The notes beneath the pieces are model-generated. The model saw only the letters and a list, made by a program, of their open reading frames with translations. It was not told the DNA's origin and did no database searches. This document shows positions 24,789 through 34,359 of a stretch of DNA of 64,000 nucleotides, piece after piece. Made by a program: the position numbers and the translations under genes. The stretch's first letter is position 1; every line of letters starts with the position of its first letter. The DNA is from Calocera cornea HHB12733 (Eukaryota; Basidiomycota; Dacrymycetes; Dacrymycetales; Dacrymycetaceae), in the NCBI GenBank assembly GCA_001632435.1, contig KV423919.1, positions 124,001 through 188,000 on the forward strand. The letters are read 5' to 3'.

Positions 24789-25389
24789 TTACGAGCACCC
24801 GTCGCTGAGGACCTCCCCGCAGCGGGCGCAGACGGAGCGGCGGTCGATCATGCAGCACAGGACGCCGATGGGGAAGAAGATGACGGCGGCGAGGATGCCG
24901 AGGATGCCGTGCGTCGTCAGCGGGACGTGGCCGTACTGGAGGCAGAGGCTGCGCGGGTGGTCCGGCGGGAGGAACGAGGTGATCGTCGCGCCGTTCATCG
25001 GCTACATGCACAACAACACAAAACGACATCAGCAACGACTTCTCGGTAGCAAGGGTTGGGGAAAGACGCACGTTACGGTAGTAGTACACCGTCCGCCCCG
25101 CATCGACATTCGGGCTCGTCCCGGGCGGGCCGGCAGTCTTCTGCCCCGCAGGCTCGAACCGGCCCGCCTCCCCCTGTGCGGGATACCCGATATCCCTCGG
25201 GTCCATCTTCTGCGGGCCGGGCTGGAAGGTCGAGTACCCGTGTGTGTGGGAGGGGCCGATGAGGGATGGCCCTGCTGCTGGGGCGGATGTGGATGTGGAT
25301 GCGGATGCGGATGGGGTTGGGGAGGAGGGGGTGTATGCGGGAGGGGGGAGCTCGGGCGCGGCCTTGCTGTCGTTCGTCACGAGGACCAT
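24789..25389 (-). CDS. BRI3-like small membrane protein with Cys-rich tail
   Basis: Two exons, 25389-25072 and 25001-24789 (176 residues). A Pro/Ser-rich cytosolic N-terminus (about 100 residues, with PPPAY) leads to HGILGILAAVIFFPIGVLCC, a single hydrophobic hairpin or span, followed by a CARC motif and a Cys near the C-terminus. This order resembles the brain protein I3 (BRI3) and LITAF groups of endolysosomal membrane proteins, where PPxY motifs recruit Nedd4-type ligases and the Cys pairs bind zinc. The splice site follows YYYRN directly and joins it to PMNGATITSF. A start 35 codons upstream is possible, but that segment is His/Thr-rich repeat and less convincing. Homology to BRI3 is an inference from pattern; function is unknown. 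Confidence 0.75.
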
Positions 25390-26020
25390 TTTGGGTGTGG
25401 GTGTGAGTGTGGTGGTGGTGGTAGGAGTGCAAGAGCGGGTGTCAGGGGCTGGCTGGTGATAGCAACAGTCGGGATAGCGGTCGTGGTCGTGCAAGAGAGG
25501 GATGTGCAGTCGCAGGAACGGCCCGTGCGCCCTTTAAGCGCGACGGCCATCAGGCGACTGTGCTGTCCGCTGCGCTGCGCCGAGGGGGCGGAACGACGGA
25601 GTGACGGAGCTCGGCTCGGAGCGCCCAGTGCGAGTGCAGCGCGTGAAAATACACTCAAGCCCCCGGGTGGCGGTGCTTCCGGGCGGGTTCCCGAACTCGC
25701 TGACGCCTTCCCGAGCGTCGGCCGCGCCCGGTCCCGTCCAAGGGCTGGGTGCGCAGTTGGCTTGGTGCGCTAGCGCTGTGAGTGAGGGTCGTTCCCGGAC
25801 AAGTAGACAATGAAGAAAATTTGATCTCAACAAACAGTACAACAACAGGTTTTCAACACAGTCACCCAATAACTGAGTAAATAATCAATACATCTCCCAG
25901 GATCACCACGTCTCTCCAATAAGACCCGATCTACAATGTAATCGCAAGAGACCACTAATCCCCTCCCTCACACATGCTGTAGCACAATACCTTGTATCGA
26001 GACAGCCCGAGGAGACCTCT
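25390..26020. other. Intergenic region between BRI3-like and POL X genes
   Basis: 631 bp between two minus-strand genes. It should hold the BRI3-like promoter and the polymerase 3' UTR. No gene recognised. Confidence 0.5.
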
Positions 26021-28039
26021 TCACATATCCGCATTCCGCAGCCTCGGCGGCACGTACTCCAGCCCGAGGAGCTCGAACACCTGCTTCTCCGAGTCGACGT
26101 AGATCGGCTGCGTGTCGCGGAGCCGAGTGAGCCCAGAGCTGTCAAATTTGATGCCCCTACCCAAGCGACCATGAGCTGGTAGTCTATCAGAGTGAATAAA
26201 GGCCAGGGACGAAGGCAGGTGTCGGGAGGCGGTACTGGGAAGGGCAAGAAGCAGAAGGGAGGGCTTACATCTCCTGCTTCGCCCAGAGTCTCAAGTCCCG
26301 CTCGAACTGCTTACTCCCCGACCACCCCACAACAGCACACCAATACACGTCCCTCGGCGCGCATATCAGGTCCACGCGTCTGTGCAGCCCCGCCCCGCCT
26401 TCGGAGGGCGGGAGCAGGCACACGACCAGCGCTTTCGAGAGCGTGTCGAAGTGCGAGGAGGGGTGGGCGGGGCGCACTTTGGAGCGCGTGTGGGAGGAGG
26501 AGGAGAAGGGGTTGTGCCCCGGGTGCATCACACCGAAGATGTGGGTGATGAAGCCTGATAACACCCTGCTTAGTCTCATCCTCTCACGGAGGTTATACAG
26601 AGTGGAGCTCACCGTCGTTAGAAAGATAGTTGACGAGCTTCTCCACAAGCCCCTGCTCCTTCCCCTGCTCCCGGTGCGTAAAGATGATGTCCACGTCCCC
26701 GCTCGTCGGCTTGCCCCGCCGGTGGCCGCCGCAGATCGTGTGCATGCAGCCTGGGAGCACCGCGTCCAGCGCCTTCTGCACGCGGGCGGCGATGAGCTCG
26801 ACTTCTGCGCGGGGGATGCTAGGGAGGGAGTCAGCTTGTTGCGCACGGAAATGAGGGGCACGGTACGAGGGGCCGGGGGAGAGGGAGGGGAAGGATGGAA
26901 GACGCACCGGATCATCAGATCCTCATGTATCTCCAATGCCATCCTGAGCACCTCCCCGCCATTGCCCATGGCGACCCACTCCCTCATCTCGTGCACATTC
27001 GTCACCCCCCTGGCATACAGCGCCCTGGCCGTGGTGCTCCCCACCGAGTGCACTTTGGTCAGCTCCTCCAGAGCCTGAAAGCGCGCTGAGGCGAGGATCG
27101 TGGAGGACTCGGGGATGGCGGAGGTGTCCAGGTACTGCGCGACGAGCGAGGTGATCTTGGGCCCTACGCCGGGGAGGGAGTGGATTTGCGAGACGGAGGT
27201 GATGCGCCGGGGGTAGGCTTTGAGCACCTGGATGTGGGTCAGCTTGCACTGCTTGAGAACCCAGCGAGCCGGAGCTGCCGAAGGCCAGAGGCAGCAGGTG
27301 CACAGAGAGAGGGAAAACGCACCGAGATTCCCCTGGCGTAACTGAGCGCACTCCGGTCCTCCCCCTCCAGCTCCCTGGAGCGCATGATGACGGCCAGGGA
27401 CCTGAGCAGCTCCTCGTTCGGCGTGTACAGCGGCGTGCGCCGCTTGCATGCGTAGCGCGAGTTGGGGAGCGGCCAGGGGGTCGTGAAGTTGAGGGGGATC
27501 TCTTCGTCGTTTGTTGTCCTGCCGGAAGTTCCGGGCGCTGGGGGTGGGGGTTTCGCATTGGCAGGCTTTGGGGAAACGGGCTCTGGGGCGGGAGTGCTGG
27601 GTGCTGTGCTGGGCGCCGAGGTGGTCAGCGCCGGAGTGCCCGCTCTACTGGCCGGGCGCAAGCCCTTAAGGGCCAAGTACTCCTCACACGGCCTCCCTTC
27701 CCCCAGCGCAGCCGAGTCCTCCAACCACTGGGTGCTCAGCACCCACCTCTTCCCCGCCTCGCTGAGCGGCAGATGCCTTTCCAAGCGCTTTGGCGCGCTG
27801 ACGGCCGTGAGGACCACGTCTGCCCTCTGCGGGATGGGGACCAAGCGCGCGCCATGGGACTCGGCAAGGCAGCAGAGGTGTGCGAGCGCGCTGTCGGAGA
27901 GCTTGGCGGGGACGATGTGGACGGTTGTTCCTGCTAGGAACTGGGGCACTTGGGCTTGCAGCCGCGGGCGCTTGGGCGGTGGTGGGCGGCGGTCGGTAGA
28001 GCTTGATGGGTCGGGGAGGAGGGGCGGGCGCTTGGACAT
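26021..28039 (-). CDS. POL4: Family X DNA polymerase with BRCT domain (Pol4 / Pol mu-lambda-like)
   Basis: Five exons: 28039-27323, 27227-26908, 26818-26613, 26554-26269 and 26156-26021 (554 residues). Residues about 35-115 form a BRCT domain (VLSTQWLEDS near its end). A Pro-rich linker leads to the 8-kDa/fingers region with helix-hairpin-helix motifs (SLPGVGPKITSLV and KVHSVGSTTARALY). The palm has the pol X signature ICGGHRRGK..SGDVDIIFTH with two catalytic Asp residues, and the third in RRVDLICAP. YWCAVVGWSGSKQFERDLR resembles Pol mu/TdT (GWTGS) more than Pol lambda (YFTGS). The thumb ends in LLGLEYVPPRLRNADM. Such enzymes fill gaps in base-excision repair and in non-homologous end joining, where the BRCT docks to Ku/XRCC4-ligase IV. 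It shares a short promoter with the next gene. Confidence 0.95.
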
Positions 28040-28133
28040 GCCGCGCAGGGGGGGACGGGGCCGGGGAAGGGTGACTGTGCATGTGGGGTCGAGGGGGCAT
28101 GCTCGATACGGACGAGGGGGCCAGGCGGGCGCT

Positions 28134-28141
28134 TGACGTCA
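28134..28141. promoter_or_regulatory. CRE/ATF palindrome TGACGTCA in a bidirectional promoter
   Basis: A perfect 8-bp CRE lies in the 192-bp space (28040-28231) between the divergent polymerase X and HAD phosphatase genes. bZIP factors of the CREB/Atf1 class bind this site and often mediate stress responses. Actual binding is inferred. Confidence 0.55.
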
Positions 28142-28231
28142 CCGCCCGCTGCCCCAAATTCCAGACCCTACCTTGCTTCCCACCTTCCTGGATCCCACCG
28201 CGGCTATTGTACATTGTAGCAGCGACAGACA

Positions 28232-29103
28232 ATGGCCGCCTCGCGCCCCAGAGTCGCGTATGTGATATTCGACATGGACGGCCTGCTCATCGACACCGAG
28301 TCCGTCTACACGCTCGTCACGAACCGCATCCTCGAGCCGTACGGCGTGGAGATGACCTGGGACATCAAGGCCGAGCTGATGGGCATGCGTGCGTCACCGC
28401 ATCGTATCTTCCTGCTGGGGGAGTCAAGTTGACACGCAGGCAGCGGAACGCGCCGCTTCTGAGAGGCTGCTCTCCCACTTCCCGGGGATCGCCCTCACCG
28501 TCGACGACTACATCACGCAGCGCCGCGCCCTGCAGGACACCCTCTGGCCCTCCGCGCTCCCCCTGCCCGGCGCGCACCGGCTGCTCACGCACCTCCACCA
28601 GCACAGGATCCCCATCGCAGTCGCCACGGGTTCGCAGTACCGGAACTACCTGCTCAAGACCTCGCACTTGCCCGAGATGTTCGGCCTGTTCGGAGGGAGG
28701 GTGGTGTGCGGGGACGATGTGCGGCTTGGAGGGAGGGGGAAGCCGCACCCTGCTGGATTTCTGCTGGCGGGGAGCGAGCTGGGGTTCCCTGTGGGCGAGG
28801 GGGAGGAGGGGGAGGCGAATGGTGTTACGGAAGAGGAGAAGAGGATGAGGGCGCAGGGGCTGGTGTTTGAGGACGCCAAGTCGGGGGTGTTGGCGGGCAA
28901 GAGGGCGGGGATGAACGGTGCGCGCCCCTCCTGTCCCCTTCCCGTGTTCTGGCAGACTAACGTGTGGGATAGTCGTCTGGGTGCCGGACGAGCGACTCCG
29001 CGCGCTAGATCCCGAGAACACCTATGGCGCAGACCAGATCATCCAGTCGCTTGAGGAGTTCAAGCCTCAGGAATGGGGCTTGCCGCCATACGCCGACCCT
29101 TGA
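28232..29103 (+). CDS. HAD-superfamily phosphatase (pseudouridine-5'-phosphatase / GPP-like)
   Basis: Three exons: 28232-28388, 28444-28917 and 28973-29103 (253 residues). Motif I is VIFDMDGLLIDTES with the nucleophile and acid/base Asp. Motif II is the Thr/Ser of VATGS, motif III the Lys of GRGKPHPAGF, and motif IV VFEDAKSGVLAGKRAGM. The helical cap between motifs I and II (about residues 20-95) is of the C1 type seen in beta-phosphoglucomutase, HDHD1 and glycerol-3-phosphatase. A 30-residue acidic loop (GEGEEGEANGVTEEEKR) is inserted between motifs III and IV. The enzyme should dephosphorylate a small sugar- or nucleoside-phosphate in the cytosol. HDHD1-like proteins act on pseudouridine 5'-phosphate, but the substrate cannot be told from sequence. 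Confidence 0.88.
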
Positions 29104-29241
29104 GCCTGCGCCTGAGCGCGGGTGCGAGTGTACAGATACCTAGAGAAGGGGATACCCTTGTTGTGATTGCTTTGAATTAGGATACAACTGCATCACAAGA
29201 CCTGGGAACCCGGGCGACAGCAGCCGATACCTGAGCGGGAA

Positions 29242-30780
29242 CTAGAAATACTGTCCGGCCCTCACATACTCCTCTCCATCCCTGTCCACTCCATCCCCAC
29301 CCCGCGCACCAGTGCCGCTGCTGGGCCCGAAGGCCGCCCGGGGCAGCGAGAACGGGGTGAGCTTGAGCACTGCGAGTCCGTCGGGGACCGTCGCGCGCAC
29401 TTGGGCCTTGGTGGGCACGTCTTGGAATGTGATCTGCACAGGTGTCGGTTGGTCAGAAGGCGCGGACGTAGGGAGAACGTGGGAAAAGGGGGGGGAACGG
29501 GGTGGGGAAGTGCTCACAGAATCGTTCGCGACCTTATACCGCCTCAGCCACTGGGAGACCGAATCGATCTCCTCGGCCATCGCCTCCTTCCTCTGGCTCT
29601 TGCTGTCCCCTCCCGCACCAGGGCTCTTCACATCCTTCAGCTCCGCCAGCTCCTCCTTCGCCGCCGTCAAGAACGCGATCGCCGCTCCATTCCTCTCATG
29701 CTCGCCGGCGTCCACGCCGAACCACTTGAACGCCATAGCCAGCGCGTGCGCGGCCGCACGCTCCAGGTACCGCCTCAGCTCCCCGGCGACCTCGTCACGC
29801 GAGGAGAGGGACGAGGACTTGGACAGGAGCGAGCGCGCGGTGGCGTACTCTGTGTGTACGTGGATCCAGAGCTTGCCGAGCAGCGAGGGCGCGGGGTGCG
29901 ACTTGGGCAGCGCCGCCCCGGGCACGGCGATCGATTCTGCGACCGCGCGCGACATGAGCTTGCGGATGGCCAGCGCGTTCGCGTCGGCCATTGCAATCCT
30001 GTGTGCAGTCAGAAAGCATGTCTGTGCGATGCCACTCAGGCCTACTTTGGCAGTGCCGTAAGCACCTCCGGGCTCAGATCTGGCGGCCGGTCCTTCCCCT
30101 TCGAGCTCGCGGCGTTGACCTTCGCCCACTCGGGCAGGATGGAATCCGAAATATACTTGAACACACCACCAGCGCGGCACAGCGTGCGCGCCGCAAAGTT
30201 GAGCTGCTCGTCTTTCTCTTTGCGCTCCGTCTCAGACACGTACCCCTCCTGCTCGTACAGGCCTAGGGAGGTTACAGTCGCGTGCGAGAGGTCGGCCAGG
30301 CCGTACGCGTAGGTGAGTAGCGTAAAACAGAGCTCGTAGTAGAAGCCGGTGCCTTCGACCCGAGGAGAGTTCTTGAGCAGGTGAGAGGAGAGGGTAGATC
30401 GCCAGCTGAATTCTGACCAGCGGTTAGCAAATGACAAGAGGAATGAAGGAGGTAATCACTTGGGTCGAAACGAGGCACGAGTTCTTCAGCAAATACGCAG
30501 TCCATAATGCCGCCCAGTTGCGGAAGATAGTCCTCCATCACCTTGCCAAGCGCTCATCAGTCACAAGCCCAGCGAGCAAAAAAACAGGCAGCACTTTGAT
30601 CACGCGCAGATAGTCCTTCTGCGCACCCATACGCTTCGTCTCCTTCAAGATCCCGCGCACTTGGGCTCTTGAGGAAGACGCGCTGCTGATGTGTTCGGTG
30701 TGCAATCCCGTGCGATCGTCCAGGAGATCGCCGAAGGTGACTGCTCCCGTCGTGGGCAGTTCGTAGTAGAACACGGACAT
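29242..30780 (-). CDS. palC: PalC-like BRO1-domain protein of the pH-response (Pal/Rim) pathway
   Basis: Five exons: 30780-30586, 30541-30460, 30412-30046, 29998-29518 and 29433-29242 (438 residues). The start SVFYYELPTTGAVTFGDLL matches the characteristic PalC N-terminus. A BRO1 domain follows over most of the length (VMEDYLPQLGGIM, FYYELCFTLLTYAYGLADLS, EQLNFAARTLCRAGGVFKYI, RAAAHALAMAFKWFG). There is no C-terminal Pro-rich Alix-type extension. In Aspergillus PalC links the ambient-pH receptor complex to ESCRT-III (Vps32) on the way to PacC/Rim101 activation. The first intron has a weak donor (GTTTTTTT) but gives the expected KVLPVMEDYLPQ junction. Assignment from pattern is good; whether this fungus uses the full Pal pathway is not shown here. 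Confidence 0.85.
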
Positions 30781-31051
30781 GACTGCGCCAACCCCGGAGA
30801 GAAAGAGAGAGAGAGAAGTCAAGCCAGGTCAGAACAAGACAGGATGCGCTGTTATACAATGCTTGGAACAGAGACAACGAGGTAGAAGAAAGGAAGCCGT
30901 ACGAGTCGTCCGGGAAATGAACAACGCTTCGTTCGCTATGTACTCAGGGTCCGGGTCACACGCCACACACACAGCCACGCTGTAATGATGATATCCACTG
31001 AATCTCGAATCGAATCTCGTTACTTGCTACAATAATACAGGGTAATATCAA

Positions 31052-32311
31052 TCAACCGCTCCCGACGATTGTAAGATCCTTCATCTCTTGCAAAACGGCC
31101 TCCACCTGCAGGGGAATGTCTTGTCAGGAAAGCTCTCGGCATGGAATGGCATGACAAACCTGGGAATCCAGCTGACCAGCCGCGTACTCGTCGCGGATGC
31201 TGTCCGTGAAGTACCTAAAGCGGACGTCAGATACCTCCGAATGGACGGAAATGTGAGATATTGACCTTTGGACGCCGCCCAGCTTGTCATAACCTTCCTC
31301 GGCGAACTTGCACTGCATGCGGATCATCGCCTCGAAGCTCGGGTCGAAGAAAGGCACTCGGAGGTCCAGCAGCTGCGGCAGCTCGCTGATGAGCTGCTCG
31401 TTGAGCATCTCGAAGACGTCCTTGGTCTGGTCGTTCTCTTCTTGCGCCTACGGAACAATTAGCATCGATCAGACAATGAGAATGATTAGAGCGCACTCGA
31501 GGCAGCTTAGTGGCATCATCGCTGGGCTTGTCGATTAACTTGCGCAGCCTGCTCCGAGCGGCATCGTAATCGAGCAGCTAGCAGATCATCAGTCCCACCG
31601 ATCCCAAATTTCCAGGGATGTCATCCTTACCTTCTTGTTCCTCTTGCTGATCGCCTCATTAATCGTCGGAAAGTAGGAGGCCATGCGCCCCACGGGCTCC
31701 AGGATGCCCGTCCTGTACGGCTGGTCCAGCTCGCGCGCGATGCCCTGATCGAGCTCCTCCACGGCCTGCTTGTACGCGTGGCACGCCATGGCATTGTCCG
31801 ACCCGCGGTCGGCCGCGTTGTAGAACAGCTCCATCGTCTCAGCGAGGCGCGCCTGGGTGGAGGTCATCGCTGGATTCGAACCGTCAGCCCCTGCCAGCAT
31901 CTCAATCGCCCGGACGAACGTACATCGCATAGCATCAAGGTACGCCTTGCTCTCTTTCTGCATGGCGTTGACCTCCTTCTCGAAGCTGCCCCGCCTCAGT
32001 TTCCACTTCCCGGGTCCCAGCGAGATACACTCACACACGATACCGCCCCTCCTCCTCCTGGAACTCGCTGTCCACTGTCTTCTCGATCTGCCCCGCCTTC
32101 TGCATGAGCTGTACCCCACCGTCAGTACAAACGTGCTGAATGCTGAGCGGGAGAAGGACATACCGTCGTCCCCGCCCGGTTCATCGCCTTCTTCATACTG
32201 CGCGCCCTCTCAGCTCGGTCCTGACTCCCATAGCACTACCAGACTCACCCAGCCCTGCCACGAAATCAGCACTTCTCCTCGAGCATAATCCAAAAGTACT
32301 CACCAAGACAT
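31052..32311 (-). CDS. RVS161: Rvs161/Hob3-type BAR-domain protein
   Basis: Ten exons: 32311-32304, 32254-32249, 32197-32164, 32108-32035, 31994-31924, 31869-31631, 31577-31497, 31447-31266, 31214-31160 and 31105-31052 (267 residues). The joined start is MSWAGMKKAMNRAGTTLMQK, the N-terminal amphipathic helix of Rvs161/Hob3 proteins. It then runs through the three-helix BAR domain (QIEKTVDSEFQEEE, AYKQAVEELDQGIARELD, PYRTGILEPVGRMASYFP, NEQLISELPQLLDLRVPFFD, FAEEGYDKLGGVQRYF). There is no SH3 domain, so it is Rvs161-like and not Rvs167-like. It should dimerise, probably with Rvs167, and bend membranes at actin-based endocytic sites. The second exon has only 6 bases and the first only 8; one intron is 40 bp. 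Confidence 0.95.
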
Positions 32312-32779
32312 GTTTGCTTCTTCTACTGTTGAGACTATAGCACAATATGGTAGGGACACGCAGCAGGGTCGAGGAGGGAAGGGTCGAAGGGCGAGTCTCC
32401 CGCAGTGGGCAGGCCGCACGTTTCGGCGATGAGCGCACCGCTTGCACAGCCACGCGGAGTACCGGCTCGCGGATTAACTCTTGGCCGCTCGGCGTTACTT
32501 AGCTTTACTACACAGTGACTCTGGTTTGCACATCGACCTCGAGTTAGGACATATTTTATTCCGAATTATCAGGATCGAGCTTATAGCTATAGAGAGGGGG
32601 GACGAAAGAGAGGAAGAAAGACACGGTTGTGCGATAATCCCCGAAGAAAGGAGCGAAGAGGTCGCATATATGCGGCGACAGCATGCGGCCTGACTGCGCG
32701 GCAGATCAGAAATGCCGCGCTCGCAATAGAATGACGTGCATACCCTGTCAGGCGTTCATTAAGTAGCTGAGAATCAGAA
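32312..32779. other. Intergenic region between RVS161 and the secreted-peptide gene
   Basis: 468 bp holding the RVS161 promoter and the 3' UTR of the small peptide gene. No gene recognised. Confidence 0.5.
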
Positions 32780-33025
32780 TCAATAGGCGAGGCACGGCCT
32801 CCAGCCGCAATACTGCGCATATAGTCAGCATACAGCTAGGCAACCGGTTTGGGGACGACTCACCGAGACATCCTCAACAGGCTTGGTCACGTTGTGCACG
32901 GAGTGCTCGAGCTCGCTCGCGACGACGTCGTCGAGCGCCTCGATTTCAATCACGACGGGCGCAGCGATGGCGGAGGAGGCAAGCAGCGCGGTCGCGAAGG
33001 CGGCGATGAGGGAGCGGAACTGCAT
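32780..33025 (-). CDS. Small secreted peptide precursor with C-terminal two-cysteine motif
   Basis: Two exons, 33025-32864 and 32812-32780 (64 residues). MQFRSLIAAFATALLASSAIAA is a typical cleavable signal peptide, followed by an acidic propeptide of about 32 residues with one N-glycosylation site (NVT). The second exon encodes only the C-terminal decapeptide YCGWRPCLAY, whose Cys residues are four apart and could form a small disulfide loop. The splice donor (TCG/GTGAGT) and acceptor (TATGCGCAG) are strong. Reading through the intron gives an unremarkable tail and stop. There is no Lys-Arg Kex2 site and no CaaX box, so it is neither a classical alpha-factor repeat nor a basidiomycete lipopeptide pheromone. 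A TATA box lies about 135 bp upstream. The family is not recognised; a role as secreted signal or effector peptide is inference. Confidence 0.7.
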
Positions 33026-34359
33026 GATGGCTTGTGTAAGAGGTTGGTGGGAGAGTGGGCAAACGTTTTCGGGGGCTTTGTTGGGCGAAGAGTAGGGCTT
33101 GGTAGTGGGCGTCGGAGAGAGAGTAGGATGATGTGTCCTTCTGCACATCGGGGCAGCTTTATAGCGGATCCACCGGGCCTTTCGGCCCCTCTCCCGGTGG
33201 TGGTCGGCCGGCCCTCCTGCCCAAGGCCATCCAGGAACCACCTCTTCACACCCATCACACACCCACTCGGCGCGTGAAAGCCACCCAAGCTCCATATAGA
33301 GGCAAGCAAGGCCAGAGGATGGTCGTGATACCTCTCGCACGCGTGAAAACGCGGAGCAGGAAGCGCAAGTGAAGCTGGTGGGAGGTTGCTCCGCCGACGA
33401 GGCGGGTTCTGCCGGGATGGGGAGACGAGGATGGGGGTGGGCGGCACGGGAAGTTAGGGCACCGGGCGGAGTATCGGCTCGGGGGTCCGAGCGGTGTTTT
33501 GGGGTTGATGAATGCTGGGCAATTGAGTCAAGAGAGGGGTGCGGGCGCGCCGTGGAGCTCCGCTGTAGCAATGGCCTTGGACAGCCATACCGACGGTGGT
33601 AGTAGTATCAAGACACCAGCGCGCCCATCTGATCCAAAGTAAATGTCCTGCTGATATCATTACCAGACATACATCAATAGTCCAGCTATGTTTCAAGTCG
33701 ATGTACTGTATGTACATGGAGCCAGTCTTGCCTGCCGGGAATGTTGACGCCGTCCCGGAACGGCGGAAGTCCGCGCGGCGCTAGCGCGCGCTGGGTGCTG
33801 GGGATCGCGAGGTAGCAGCGATCGAGCCAGGAGCACGGATGCGCGGAGAGCGGGCAATAAGACATGCATCTCGGAGACCAAACCATCAATCGAGCCTGGG
33901 GAGAACGGCGAGTAGGTCGATCAAGAGGCAAAGGTCCCTGGGCATTTCAGGGTGAGCCGAACGTCGTCGGGGTGATCGTGCTGGCCTGGACGCAGAGTGA
34001 TGCAGCATCGATCCCATCAGAAGTGGTACGACGCCCGATCACTTCGATATGAAAGGCAGCAGAACATCCAAAAAGCACTGCGGTCGCCCCATTACGGCAG
34101 CCTACCCTTAAGAAGAGTAGAAGAGAGAGAAGGAGAGGCGAAGCACCCAAAGGTGCCGCGTGGGTGCTATTTCGGTCCCTGTGCGTCGACACCCACGGAA
34201 CCCTGGCCACTTACACCACCGCGGTGTCGTCATAGGCTCCCCCCCGTCTTCCTTCCTCTTACTTACTTATGCAGTCAGCCATGCTCGCCCACTCTCGCTC
34301 CTGTCTCACTCACTCTCTGCACAAACCTCCCTAGCGGACAACAAAGCAAGCATCAATTA
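33026..34359. other. Divergent intergenic region, 1.3 kb
   Basis: Lies between the secreted-peptide gene (-) and the PSD-family gene (+). Apart from the TATA box listed, nothing is recognised. Long frames here are low-complexity and unsupported. Confidence 0.5.
33157..33163 (-). promoter_or_regulatory. TATA box of the secreted-peptide gene
   Basis: TATAAAG on the minus strand, 132-138 bp upstream of the ATG at 33025. Most genes in this window lack a clear TATA box, so it suggests a regulated or strong promoter. Confidence 0.6.

Noticed and set aside
31870..31923. B-box-like GGTTCGAATCC in an RVS161 intron
   Set aside because: The intron is only 54 bp, too short for a tRNA, and the flanks do not fold as one. 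Likely chance.
32825..32863. Read-through end of the secreted-peptide gene (VSRPQTGCLAVC)
   Set aside because: The strong GTGAGT donor and TATGCGCAG acceptor make splicing more likely. The read-through tail is simply translated intron and could be mistaken for a CaaX-like end.
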